Below are positions 26,442 to 35,906 of a DNA stretch of 64,000 nucleotides, piece by piece. The stretch lies in the NCBI GenBank assembly GCA_023430145.1, contig JAEZCD010000095.1:1-64000 (forward strand). The letters run 5' to 3'. Below the pieces are notes generated by a model. It was given only the letters and a program-made list of their open reading frames with translations, did not search any database and was not told the origin of the DNA. Within the stretch, counting starts at the first letter, position 1, and each line of letters begins with the position of its first letter. The position numbers were made by a program, and so were the translations under genes. This stretch comes from Pseudomonadota bacterium. GTDB taxonomy: Bacteria > Pseudomonadota > Alphaproteobacteria > Rhizobiales > Methylopilaceae.

Positions 26442-26442
<1 letters not shown>
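25546..26442 (+). CDS. dipeptide-type ABC permease, DppC-like (importer 2)
   Basis: The partner permease, 298 residues from GTG 25546, which overlaps the previous stop; GTG 25555 is the alternative. It has the FGTDAKGRDLFAVMV signature near residue 75 and the EAA-type loop VLVARLNGAGPLRIIFREL. It is related to the gene at 12831. Longer open frame upstream is antisense-free shadow within the first permease and is not used. Confidence 0.92.
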
Positions 26443-27403
<961 letters not shown>

Positions 27404-27407
<4 letters not shown>

Positions 27408-28405
27408 CGCAGCCGCTGCTGGAGCTCTTCGCCGTCGAGAAGCGCTACGGTCCGCTCGTCGCCGTCGCGTCGCTGGATCTTCGCATCGATGCAGACCGCG
27501 CACCGATCATCGCCATCGCCGGCGAGAGCGGCAGCGGCAAGACGACGCTCGCCTCGCTTCTGCTCGGCTTCGTCGAGCCCACGTCCGGCGAGATCCGCTA
27601 CAAGGGCCAGCCGATCAGGCACCTCGGCCGGCAGGCGTGGCGGTCGTTCCGCCGCGAAGTCCAGGCGGTCTTTCAGGATCCCTTCGCCGTCTACAATCCC
27701 TTCTACCGGGTCGATCACGCCCTGCTCGAGCCCCTGCGCCTGTTCGGCCTCGCCAAATCGAAGGCCGAGGCGCGGCGGATGATGGAGGCCGTCTGCGAGA
27801 AGGTCGGCCTGCATCCCGAGGACACGCTGGGCCGCTTCCCGCATCAGCTTTCCGGCGGCCAGCGCCAGCGCCTGATGGTGGCGCGCGCTCTGCTGCTGCG
27901 GCCGCGACTGCTCGTCGCCGACGAGCCCGTGTCGATGATCGACGCCTCGCTGCGCGCGCTGGTGCTCGGCAACCTGCGATCCCTCAACAAAGAGCTGCGG
28001 CTGCCGATCGTCTACATCACGCACGACCTCACGACCGCCTACCACATCGCCGACGTCATCATGGTGATGTACCGGGGCAGGGTGGTCGAGGCAGGGCCGG
28101 CGGAAAGCGTCATCGAGTCGCCGCAGCATCCCTACACGCGGCTCCTGGTCGATTCGATCCCCTGGCCCGATCTCGGCATCGGCTGGGGCGCGAGCCAGCC
28201 GATCCTGCGCGAGGACGACCGCGCCCTGGTCGAGACCGGCTGTGCCTTCGCCGGTCGCTGCCCGGCCGCCATGCCCGCCTGCCGCAGCACGCCGCCGCCT
28301 CTCTACAGGTCCGGCCGCGACACGGCCGTCCGCTGCATCCTGCACAAGACGCCGACCCCGTTCGACGACCGGCAGCTCAGCACCCTGCTGCAGCTGGCGC
28401 ATTGA
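27404..28405 (+). CDS. dipeptide-type ABC ATP-binding protein, DppF-like (importer 2)
   Basis: The second ATPase of importer 2, 333 residues from ATG 27404 (ATGA overlap). Walker A GESGSGKTT, the Q-loop QDPFAVYNPFYRVDHAL, signature LSGGQRQR and ADEPVSMID are intact. Unlike the short paralogue at 14671 it keeps the C-terminal extension with CAFAGRCPAAMPAC. A dehydratase follows after 19 nt. Confidence 0.93.
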
Positions 28406-28424
28406 CTTGAAGGAAAGATCACCG

Positions 28425-29603
28425 ATGAAAATCACCCGCGTCAAAGCAGTCGTCGTCGCCGCGCCCCCGCATCGCAACTGGATCTTCGTCAAGCTCGAGA
28501 CCGACCAGCCGGGCCTGCACGGCTGGGGCGAGGCGACCCTCGAATGGAAGACGCGCGCGGTCGTCGGCTGCGTCGAGGACTTCGAGCCGATCGTCGTCGG
28601 GCGCGATCCGCGCAACGTCACCCAGATCGTCGAGCTGCTCAACAGGAGCGCCTTCTGGCCGCTCGGCGTCATCGGCCTGACGGCGCTGAGCGCCATCGAG
28701 CAGGCGGCCTGGGACATCAAGGCCAAGGACATGGGCGTGCCGGTCTGGCAGGCGCTCGGCGGCAAGGTCCGGGATCGGGTGCGCGTTTACACCCACATAG
28801 GCGCCGGCAAGGTGAAGATCGTCCGCCACAGCCGCGACATCGTCAGCTATTGCGAGTCGGCCGCGGAGCTGAAGGAGGCGGGCTACGACGCGCTGAAGAC
28901 CGGGCCCGTGCCCTACATGCACTACGACCCGGATCTGGCGCAGGTGCGTCACGCCGGCAAGCTTCTGGATGGGCTGCGCGACACGGTCGGCGACTCCGTC
29001 GACATCCTGCTCGATTTCCACGGCCGTCCGTCGTCGATGCGGGCGGCGCTCGCCTATATCGACGCCGTCAGTCCGGCCCGGCCGATGTTCGTCGAGGAGC
29101 CAATCCAGCCCGGCGATCCGGAGGCCATGCGCATGATCGCCGAGCGCGCCGGCTGCCCGATCGCCACCGGCGAGCGCATCCTCACCCACAAGGAATACGA
29201 AGACCTCTGCAACATGAAGGCGGTCACCTACATCCAGCCCGACCTCTGTCATTGCGGCGGCTTCACCGTCGGCAAGCAGATCGCGGCGACCGCGGCGGCG
29301 AACTACATCGGCGTGTGCCCGCACAATCCGATGGGGCCGATCGCCGGCGCGGTCGGGCTGCATTTCGCCGCTGCCGTTCCGAACTTCGTCATCCTCGAGG
29401 AGATTTCCGGCGCGATCCCGTGGTTCTCGGAGGTCGTCTCGACGCCGATCAAGCGTGTCGACGGCTACTGGGAGATCCCGACCGCTCCCGGCCTCGGCGT
29501 CGAGGTCGACGAGGCGGCCGCCGCAAAGCACCCCTTCCAGCAGGAGGAGATCGCCGGCCTGCAGGCGATCGTCGCCCGCGACGGCACGATAACCAACTGG
29601 TAG
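28425..29603 (+). CDS. enolase-superfamily sugar-acid dehydratase, galactonate-dehydratase type (copy C)
   Basis: A 392-residue mandelate-racemase-subgroup enzyme. Asp197 and His199 lie in DFHGR, the same motif as in E. coli galactonate dehydratase; Glu224 (VEEP), Glu250 (GERIL) and His300 (CPHNPMGP) complete the active site with the standard 26 and 50 residue gaps. Of the three copies this is the most DgoD-like. The ATG at 28425 follows AAGGAAAG. It closes the importer 2 operon together with the SDR 6 nt downstream. Confidence 0.92.
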   Translation: MKITRVKAVVVAAPPHRNWIFVKLETDQPGLHGWGEATLEWKTRAVVGCVEDFEPIVVGRDPRNVTQIVELLNRSAFWPLGVIGLTALSAIEQAAWDIKAKDMGVPVWQALGGKVRDRVRVYTHIGAGKVKIVRHSRDIVSYCESAAELKEAGYDALKTGPVPYMHYDPDLAQVRHAGKLLDGLRDTVGDSVDILLDFHGRPSSMRAALAYIDAVSPARPMFVEEPIQPGDPEAMRMIAERAGCPIATGERILTHKEYEDLCNMKAVTYIQPDLCHCGGFTVGKQIAATAAANYIGVCPHNPMGPIAGAVGLHFAAAVPNFVILEEISGAIPWFSEVVSTPIKRVDGYWEIPTAPGLGVEVDEAAAAKHPFQQEEIAGLQAIVARDGTITNW

Positions 29604-29609
29604 GGGAAC

Positions 29610-30437
29610 ATGTCCGGCAAGACGAGGGTCCTCATCACCGGGGCGACCGGCAATATCGGCCGCAAGCTGCGCGCCCACCTCGAGACCTCCGGCGCCTACG
29701 AACTGCGCCTCCTGTGCCTGAACCCGGGCAAGGATCCGGCGGTCCAGACCGCCGATCTCTCCGTCTACGACGAGGCCTGGGCGAGCGCCTTCGACGGCGT
29801 CGACACGGTGCTGCACATCGCCGCCGATCCGAGCCCTTGGGCGAGCTGGGGCCGCGTGCAGCAACTGAACCTCGATCTCTTGTTCAACGTGATGGCGGCG
29901 GCGCAGCAGCGTGGCGTGCGGCGCCTCGTCTTCGCCAGCTCCAACTACGTGGTCGCCGGCTATCGCTTTCGCCGCGAGCGGTTGACCACCGACCTCGAGC
30001 CGCTACCGATCAATGCCTATGGAGCCTCGAAGCTGGTCGGCGAGCGGCTCGGCAAGATGTTCGCCGAACGGTACGGCATGAGCTTCATCGCCTTCCGCAT
30101 CGGCGTCTGCCAGCGCGCCAACGACAATCGTTTCGGCCCCTGGATCCCCTTCGGCAATTGGGGCCAGGCGATGTGGGTCAGCGATCGCGACCTCTGCCGG
30201 GCATTCCAGGCGGCGATCGACGACCGCGATGTCGAGTTCGGCGTCTACAACCTCGTCTCGAACAATCCCGGCATGCGCTGGGATCTCGACAACCTGCGTC
30301 GCGACTTGAAGTGCACGCCCGAGGACGGGGAGGCGCCGCAGCTCACGCTGGCCCATCGCCTGCGGGCCGGCGTCGCCTGGCTGCGGCTTTCGGCGCTCCC
30401 GGCCTTGGCCGAGCGCATCGGGGGGAGACGATGGTGA
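29610..30437 (+). CDS. NAD-dependent uronate/aldose dehydrogenase-like SDR (copy 2)
   Basis: A 275-residue extended SDR with Rossmann motif GATGNIG (11-17), FASSN (108-112), and catalytic YGASK (137-141), plus the RIGVCQ and NNPGMRWDL segments seen also in copy 1 at 7181. The resemblance to uronate dehydrogenase suggests oxidation of a uronate or aldose to its lactone. The ATG at 29610 follows TAGGGGA that includes the previous stop codon. It ends importer 2's operon. Confidence 0.9.
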   Translation: MSGKTRVLITGATGNIGRKLRAHLETSGAYELRLLCLNPGKDPAVQTADLSVYDEAWASAFDGVDTVLHIAADPSPWASWGRVQQLNLDLLFNVMAAAQQRGVRRLVFASSNYVVAGYRFRRERLTTDLEPLPINAYGASKLVGERLGKMFAERYGMSFIAFRIGVCQRANDNRFGPWIPFGNWGQAMWVSDRDLCRAFQAAIDDRDVEFGVYNLVSNNPGMRWDLDNLRRDLKCTPEDGEAPQLTLAHRLRAGVAWLRLSALPALAERIGGRRW

Positions 30438-30554
30438 CGGCGATAGCGCGCTCCGGGCCGGGACGGCCACTTTCGTCCGCCGCGGGCCGGATCGGTCACC
30501 TCAGAAAGAGCACGCGTGAATATCTCGCGGGTACGGCGGCCTTGCGGCGACCGG

Positions 30555-30580
30555 GGCCGCGAGCGCCCGCTCACGCGGCC
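30555..30580. terminator. convergent hairpin at the end of the tautomerase gene
   Basis: GGCCGCG (30555-30561) pairs with CGCGGCC (30574-30580), with an inner AGC/GCT pair. It overlaps the tautomerase stop codon and lies 118 nt past the SDR gene, so it may end both convergent transcripts. Confidence 0.4.
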
Positions 30581-30969
30581 GCGGTCTCCGGCGCATACTG
30601 CGCGAGGCCATGGCCGAACGACCAGTTCTCGGGCAGCGTCTCGACGAGATTGATGAAGACGTCTTCCGGGCGGATGCCGGGGTCGGCCGTGAGCTTCTCG
30701 ACGATGCGGCGATAGAGTGCCCGCTTCTGCGCGATGCCGCGCGTGTTGCTGACGATCAGCTGAATGACGACGAGATCGTTGCTGCGCGCTATTCCAAGAT
30801 AGGTGGGACTGCAGTGGAAGTCGGCCGCGTCATGCTCGGTGAGCAGCATGAAGTAGTCGTCCTCGGGCACGTTGTAGGTCTCGCGCATGGCCGCGTAGAG
30901 ACCGTCGAGAATAGCCTGTCGGTAGGGGGCGGGCTTGCCGCGGCGCAGCGCGACACGGGTGAGTGGCAT
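30571..30969 (-). CDS. tautomerase-family (4-oxalocrotonate tautomerase-like) protein
   Basis: A 132-residue protein of the tautomerase/MIF superfamily. Pro2, which becomes the N-terminal catalytic base after Met removal, is present (MPLTRV). Length fits the long, fused-type subgroup rather than the 60-residue 4-OT proteins. The substrate is unknown. It diverges from a LysR-type gene 111 nt away, which probably controls it. Confidence 0.85.
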   Translation of the reverse strand: MPLTRVALRRGKPAPYRQAILDGLYAAMRETYNVPEDDYFMLLTEHDAADFHCSPTYLGIARSNDLVVIQLIVSNTRGIAQKRALYRRIVEKLTADPGIRPEDVFINLVETLPENWSFGHGLAQYAPETAAA

Positions 30970-31035
30970 GGTGTGGTCCTCCTAACCGGGCGATCCAGTA
31001 TCGGTGCAGCGAGGATAGGTCGGGCGTGACCATTC

Positions 31036-31069
31036 GAAAATCACATGGAACCATATTTCAATGATTTTC
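31036..31069. promoter_or_regulatory. nested inverted repeats in the tautomerase-lysR intergenic region
   Basis: GAAAATCA (31036-31043) pairs perfectly with TGATTTTC (31062-31069), and ATGG/CCAT (31045-31048, 31051-31054) nests inside. The segment is AT-rich and 12 nt before the lysR start. It fits a LysR-type binding site serving both directions. Confidence 0.5.
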
Positions 31070-31080
31070 ATCGATCATGA

Positions 31081-31941
31081 ATGGCTGCCATGAAGGCGCT
31101 CGATATCGACACCGTCCATGCCTTCGTCCTGGTCGCCGATCTGGCGAGCTTCACCCGTGCGGCGGAGGCGACGGAGTCGACGCAGTCGGCGGTGAGCCTG
31201 AAGATCAAGCGCCTGGAGGCGGGGCTCGGCCGGCGCCTGCTCGAGCGGACGCCGCGGCGGGTCCGTCTCACCGCCGCCGGCGAGGTCTTCCTCGAACGGG
31301 CCCGAACGCTGATCGAGGCGCACGGCAACGCGCTGGACGCTTTCGCGGGCGAGCGGCGGCGGCTCGTCGTCGGCATCAGCGATCACGCGGTCGGCGCCGA
31401 GCTGCCGCTGCTGCTGCAGCGCGTCAAGCGCGCCGAGCCGGGGCTGCTGCTCGAGATGCGCGTCGGCAGCTCGCGCGACATCCTCGCCGACTTCGACAAT
31501 GGCGGGCTCGACGCCGCCATCGTGCTCGGGCACGATTCCGGGCGACGGGGCGGGCAGGTGCTGCTCGCCGAGGCGTTCGGCTGGATGGCAGCGCGTGATT
31601 TCACCCATCGCGCCGGCGATCCCCTGCCGCTCGCGGCGCAGGCCACCGCGTGCGGCTTGCGCAGCATGGGCGTGTCGGCGCTCGACGAGGCCGGCATCGC
31701 CTGGACCGAAGTCTTCGTCGGCGGCGGCGTCGGCACGATCGCCGCCGCGGTCTCGGCCGGGCTCGCGGTGGCGGTGCTCGGCCGGCGTGTCGCTCCGCCG
31801 GGATCCGTCGATGTCGGGCCGGCGCTCGGCCTACCAAAACTGCCGCCGCGCGACCTTTTGCTCTATGCGAGCCTCTCCGATCCCGAGGCGAGACAATCGC
31901 TGAAGACGCTCGTCGCGGCCATTCGCTCGACGGCGGTGTGA
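31081..31941 (+). CDS. LysR-type transcriptional regulator
   Basis: A 286-residue regulator with an N-terminal winged helix-turn-helix (about residues 8-65: FVLVADLASFTRAAEATESTQSAVSLKIKRLE) and a C-terminal effector-binding domain of two Rossmann-like lobes from about residue 95. The start may be ATG 31081 or ATG 31090. It is divergent from the tautomerase and convergent with the ATP-grasp gene. The effector is unknown. Confidence 0.93.
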   Translation: MAAMKALDIDTVHAFVLVADLASFTRAAEATESTQSAVSLKIKRLEAGLGRRLLERTPRRVRLTAAGEVFLERARTLIEAHGNALDAFAGERRRLVVGISDHAVGAELPLLLQRVKRAEPGLLLEMRVGSSRDILADFDNGGLDAAIVLGHDSGRRGGQVLLAEAFGWMAARDFTHRAGDPLPLAAQATACGLRSMGVSALDEAGIAWTEVFVGGGVGTIAAAVSAGLAVAVLGRRVAPPGSVDVGPALGLPKLPPRDLLLYASLSDPEARQSLKTLVAAIRSTAV

Positions 31942-31960
31942 AGACGGTAGGCCCGGAGCT

Positions 31961-32920
31961 TCACGGCCGCTTGGAGGGCTGACCGATCGGGTTGCGCTTG
32001 CGATGTGCGAGGATCTCGGGGCCCGGATCGATCGGCACCCTGTCGCCGCCGGGACTGTCGATGGCGAACAGGGCGTCGGCCAGCCGCTGCCGGGACGTCA
32101 GCCGTAAGTCGGGCCCCTGCCCGCCGTCGAAGGAGAGCGCCTCGAGATGCGGATTGGTGTTGATCTCGAACACCACCTCGCCGCCCTGCAGGATCCCAAA
32201 ATCGGCCCGGCCGTACTCGATGCGGCCAAGCGCGAACGCCTTGCTCACCGTCGGCACATCGGCGTTCTGGCGCACGAAGCGTTCCGCCTTCGCCCCGAGC
32301 TCACCGGTCGGCAGGTCGCCGTTCTTCACATACCAGACGTCGCTGACCAGCACGCCGAAGGCGCTGATCGTCTGGCCTATGCGGAAGCTCGCATACCGGC
32401 CCCAGATGCCTGGCGCCATCCTCTCGGCCTGGAACTCGACGACCAGCACCCCCTCGGGCGATATGCCGAGGTCGGTCAGCCGGCCGAGCTGCAGATCGAG
32501 ATCGTCCTGGTCGTGGATGAGCAGCGACAGCGGCCCCGTATGCTCGTGCTCGAAGCGCAGGAAGACCGGGAAGCGGGCCGGCCGCGGGTCCTCGTCGGCC
32601 CGGTAGGCGTTGTAGCCGTTGATGCCGGCGGCGGCGAGAGCCCGGATCAGCGGAAAGCGCGTCTTCACGGTCGCCGGATCGTTCAGGCAGCGCAGGCCGG
32701 CGCTCGAGAGCTGCTGGTAGTAAAGCCCCGCGAGCCGTCGCTCCCAGGGATAGAGCCGCTCGATATCGGCGAAGATGTAGGTGGCCCGCGGCAGCGCGTC
32801 GATGTGCAGGAGCTTGTCGTAGAGCATGACCTTGGTGTCCGGGACGGGGACCCCGAAGCGCTGCGTGACGAGCGAGGCGACGGTGTGCTCGTGGCCGTAG
32901 GACGTGACGAAGACGATCAT
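31961..32920 (-). CDS. ATP-grasp domain protein linked to a polyamine-type ABC operon
   Basis: A 319-residue protein I place in the ATP-grasp superfamily: an N-terminal Rossmann-like part (MIVFVTSYGHEHT), a central stretch with RFEHEHTG, and near residue 275 the metal/ATP motif GRADFGILQGG followed by FEINTNPH, resembling the D...EIN.NP of RimK and glutathione synthetase. The ATG at 32920 follows GGGGAA. Such enzymes ligate a carboxylate to an amine or alcohol with ATP, but no family name is assured. It is the last gene of the ABC operon, 73 nt after the permease. Confidence 0.7.
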   Translation of the reverse strand: MIVFVTSYGHEHTVASLVTQRFGVPVPDTKVMLYDKLLHIDALPRATYIFADIERLYPWERRLAGLYYQQLSSAGLRCLNDPATVKTRFPLIRALAAAGINGYNAYRADEDPRPARFPVFLRFEHEHTGPLSLLIHDQDDLDLQLGRLTDLGISPEGVLVVEFQAERMAPGIWGRYASFRIGQTISAFGVLVSDVWYVKNGDLPTGELGAKAERFVRQNADVPTVSKAFALGRIEYGRADFGILQGGEVVFEINTNPHLEALSFDGGQGPDLRLTSRQRLADALFAIDSPGGDRVPIDPGPEILAHRKRNPIGQPSKRP

Positions 32921-32993
32921 CGTGGTTCCCCGATCTGGATCTGCGGCGGCCGTCCGACCGGCCCACCGCGGCATTTCCGACGCGAAAGCCCGC

Positions 32994-33782
32994 TCATCCC
33001 CTGCGCTCCTGAAAGCGCCCGTAGACGAGCAGCAGCAACAGCGTGACGAGGATGATGAGACTGGAGATGGCCGCCAGGACCGGATCCGGATCGTCGTGGA
33101 TGCCGTCCCAGATCCGGCGCGGAATGGTGACGAGGTCGCGCCCGGCGATGAACAGCACCATGACGATGTCGTCCCATGAATGCATGAAGGCGAAGACGAA
33201 GCCGAACAGCACCGCCCAGCGCACGTTCGGCAGGATCACGCGGAGCACGGCCTGCAGCGATGTGGCGCCGAGCCCGCGGGCGGCCTGGTAAAGACGCAGA
33301 TCGAGATCAGACAGGCCGGCCGAGACGATGACGATCACGAAGGGGATCCCGGTCACTACGTGAGCGACGATCACCCCCGCCGCGCCGCCGGCCGCGCGGA
33401 GATCGACGAGCAGCCGATAGAAGCCGAGCAGGAAGACGATCTGCGGCGTCACGAGCGGCAGCAGCATCATCATCAGCACCGCGGTCCGCAGCGCGCCGCC
33501 GATGCGCCAGCAGCCGATGGCGCACAGCGTTCCGAGAACGGTGCAGACGATGGCGGTCGTTAGAGCGATGCCGGCGCTCTGCAGGAAGCTCGAGAGCCAC
33601 TCCTGCGACTGGAACAGCTTGACGTAGTGCCGCAGCGAGACCTCGCCCGACGGGAACGACAGGTATGGCTGGTCGGTCAGCGAGATCGGCACCACGAGCG
33701 CCACAGGAACGAGCAGGTAGCAGATCACGAGCCAGCCGGCGGTGCGCGTCGCAGCTCCGGGACTGGCGAGGTAGCGCGTCAT
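32994..33782 (-). CDS. polyamine-type ABC permease, PotC-like
   Basis: A 262-residue permease with six predicted helices; the EAA-type loop YQAARGLGATSLQAVLRVILPNV is near residue 168. Its ATG overlaps the stop of the preceding permease (ATGA). It belongs to the spermidine/putrescine/opine-type family of importers; the cargo is not known. Confidence 0.9.
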   Translation of the reverse strand: MTRYLASPGAATRTAGWLVICYLLVPVALVVPISLTDQPYLSFPSGEVSLRHYVKLFQSQEWLSSFLQSAGIALTTAIVCTVLGTLCAIGCWRIGGALRTAVLMMMLLPLVTPQIVFLLGFYRLLVDLRAAGGAAGVIVAHVVTGIPFVIVIVSAGLSDLDLRLYQAARGLGATSLQAVLRVILPNVRWAVLFGFVFAFMHSWDDIVMVLFIAGRDLVTIPRRIWDGIHDDPDPVLAAISSLIILVTLLLLLVYGRFQERRG

Positions 33783-34666
33783 TTGTCGGCGAAGTAGGAG
33801 GGGATGTGGACAAGGATCGACACCGCCGCGACGAGCAGCAGCACGGTGGCGAGCAGGCAGGTGGCGAGCATAGTCGCCGTGCCCCAGCGGACGAGGTCCA
33901 CGACCTGGACGTTGATGTACTCGGTCAGCATGATCGTGCGGCCGCCGCCGAGCAGGGCGGGCGTCACGTAGAAGCCGAGCGACAGCGTCAGCACGATGAT
34001 GCCCGAGGCGGCGACGCCCCGCAGGCTGAGCGGCGCGAACACCCGCAGGAACGCCTGCGCCGGCGTCGCCCCGAGCCCGCGGGCGGCGACCATCAGCGAG
34101 CGGTCGATCCGCCCCATGCTCGCCGCCAGCGGCAGGATGCCATAGGGCAGCATGTAGTGGACGATGCCGATCAGGACCGCTGTCTCGCTCCAGAGAATGG
34201 TCATCGGCCGGTCGATGACGCCGAGCTCGAGCAGTGCGCTGTTGGCGAGGCCCTCGCGGCGCAAGAGCGCGATCCAGGCGAAGGAGCGCACGAGTGCCGA
34301 CACCCAGAGCGGCAGGAGCACGCAGATCAGCATCACCCCGCGCGTGCGGACCGAGGATTGCGTGATGCAGTAGGCGACAATGTAGGAGAGGACGAGGGTG
34401 ACGGCGCTCGCCACCCCGCAGATGCGAACGGTCGTCAGCGCGACCTTGACGATGGTCGGGTCGCCGAGCTCGGCGTAGTTGCCGAGACCGGGCACCGGCT
34501 CGGTGACGCTCATCCAGAGCACCCGCGACAGGGGATAGACATAGAAGGCGAGCATGATGGCGACGGCCGGCGCGACCAGCGCGTACCAGAGGGCGCGGTC
34601 GCCCGGGCGCCAGGTCGGCACGACCGCGCCGGACTGCCGGAGTTCGCCGGTGCGCGCGATGCTCAT
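33779..34666 (-). CDS. polyamine-type ABC permease, PotB-like
   Basis: A 295-residue permease with a cytoplasmic N-terminus, six helices and the EAA loop MVAARGLGATPAQAFLRVFAPLS near residue 196. It starts inside the stop codon of the ATPase gene (ATGA) and is in turn coupled to the second permease. Confidence 0.9.
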   Translation of the reverse strand: MSIARTGELRQSGAVVPTWRPGDRALWYALVAPAVAIMLAFYVYPLSRVLWMSVTEPVPGLGNYAELGDPTIVKVALTTVRICGVASAVTLVLSYIVAYCITQSSVRTRGVMLICVLLPLWVSALVRSFAWIALLRREGLANSALLELGVIDRPMTILWSETAVLIGIVHYMLPYGILPLAASMGRIDRSLMVAARGLGATPAQAFLRVFAPLSLRGVAASGIIVLTLSLGFYVTPALLGGGRTIMLTEYINVQVVDLVRWGTATMLATCLLATVLLLVAAVSILVHIPSYFADK

Positions 34667-35787
34667 CGGGAGCTCGCGGCCGGAATGCCCGGCTCCTCTT
34701 CTCGGCCGGCGGCCTCCGCCTCGGCCTCGATGACGATCGAGTCGCCGGCCTCCCAGCCGACGGCGACGTGGCTTCCGGGCGACATCAGCGGTCCGTTCGA
34801 CATCGCCCGCCCGACCAGCCGGCCGATGCCCTGGACCTCGACCGTGACGCTGTAGCTTTCGCCGAGATAGTTGATCGAGACGATCTCGCCGGCGAGGCTG
34901 TTCGCCGCCGCCCCGGCCCGCGCTCCGACGCGGACCTTCTCCGGCCGCACCGCCAGCAGCACCGGCTCGCCGGACAGGCCGGCGCCCCGGGCATCGCCGC
35001 GGTGCAGCAGCCGCCGGCCGGAGGATTCGTAGAAGAGGTCGTCGCCGACGCGGGCGAGGACGGCGCCGCGGATGAAGTTGCTCTGGCCGAGAAAGCGCGC
35101 GGCGAACGGGCTCGCCGGCCGCTCGTAGAGCTCCTGCGGCGTCCCCTTCTGGACGAGCCGGCCGTCGCGCAGGATGACGATCTGGTCCGACATCGACAGC
35201 GCCTCGGTCTGGTCGTGCGTCACGTAGACGACGGTCAGGCCGAAGCGCCGGTGCAGCTCGCTGATCTCGGCCTGCATCTCCGATCGCAGGCTCCTGTCGA
35301 GGGCGCTGAGGGGCTCGTCGAGCAGCACCACGCGCGGCTTGAAGACGAGCGCGCGTGCGAGCGCCGCGCGCTGCTGCTGACCGCCGGACACCGCCGTCGG
35401 TAGGCGATGCGCGAAGCCGCGCAGGTGCACCGCATCGAGCGCCTTGTCCACTGCTTCGGCGATCTGCGCGGCGGGCCAGCGGCGGATTCGCAAGGGGAAC
35501 GCGACATTGTCGGCCAGCGACAGGTGCGGGAACAGCGCATAACCCTGGAAGACCATGCCGAAGTCGCGCTTCTCGGGCGCCAGCTCGCCGATCGGGAGGC
35601 CGTCGAAGCTGATGCTGCCGGCGGACGCCCGCACGAAGCCGGCGAGCACCGAGAGCAGCGTCGTCTTGCCGGAGCCGGACGGCCCGAGCACGGTGAGGAA
35701 CTGCCCGCGGTCGACCTGGAACGAGACGTCGGCAAGCACCCGCGTGCTGCCATAGTCGGCCGAGAGGTGGTCGACGCGCAGGCTCAT
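34663..35787 (-). CDS. polyamine-type ABC ATP-binding protein, PotA-like
   Basis: A 374-residue ATPase with Walker A GPSGSGKTT (near residue 36), Q-loop FQGYALFPHLSL, signature SGGQQQRAALARAL, Walker B DEPLSALD and a C-terminal TOBE domain (from about 280). The signature's first residue is in VSGGQQQR rather than the usual LSGGQQQR, a minor change. It stands 119 nt after the binding-protein gene and heads the coupled permease pair. Confidence 0.93.
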   Translation of the reverse strand: MSLRVDHLSADYGSTRVLADVSFQVDRGQFLTVLGPSGSGKTTLLSVLAGFVRASAGSISFDGLPIGELAPEKRDFGMVFQGYALFPHLSLADNVAFPLRIRRWPAAQIAEAVDKALDAVHLRGFAHRLPTAVSGGQQQRAALARALVFKPRVVLLDEPLSALDRSLRSEMQAEISELHRRFGLTVVYVTHDQTEALSMSDQIVILRDGRLVQKGTPQELYERPASPFAARFLGQSNFIRGAVLARVGDDLFYESSGRRLLHRGDARGAGLSGEPVLLAVRPEKVRVGARAGAAANSLAGEIVSINYLGESYSVTVEVQGIGRLVGRAMSNGPLMSPGSHVAVGWEAGDSIVIEAEAEAAGREEEPGIPAASSR

Positions 35788-35906
35788 GCGATGCGACGGC
35801 GGTTCGGGAACCGGTCCGTGCTCCCTTGCGCGCTGCGAGCGACGATGCGCATCGGCGCCCTCGACCGCTGCCCGGCGACGACGGCCGGCCCGCTAGGCCG
35901 CGCGCC

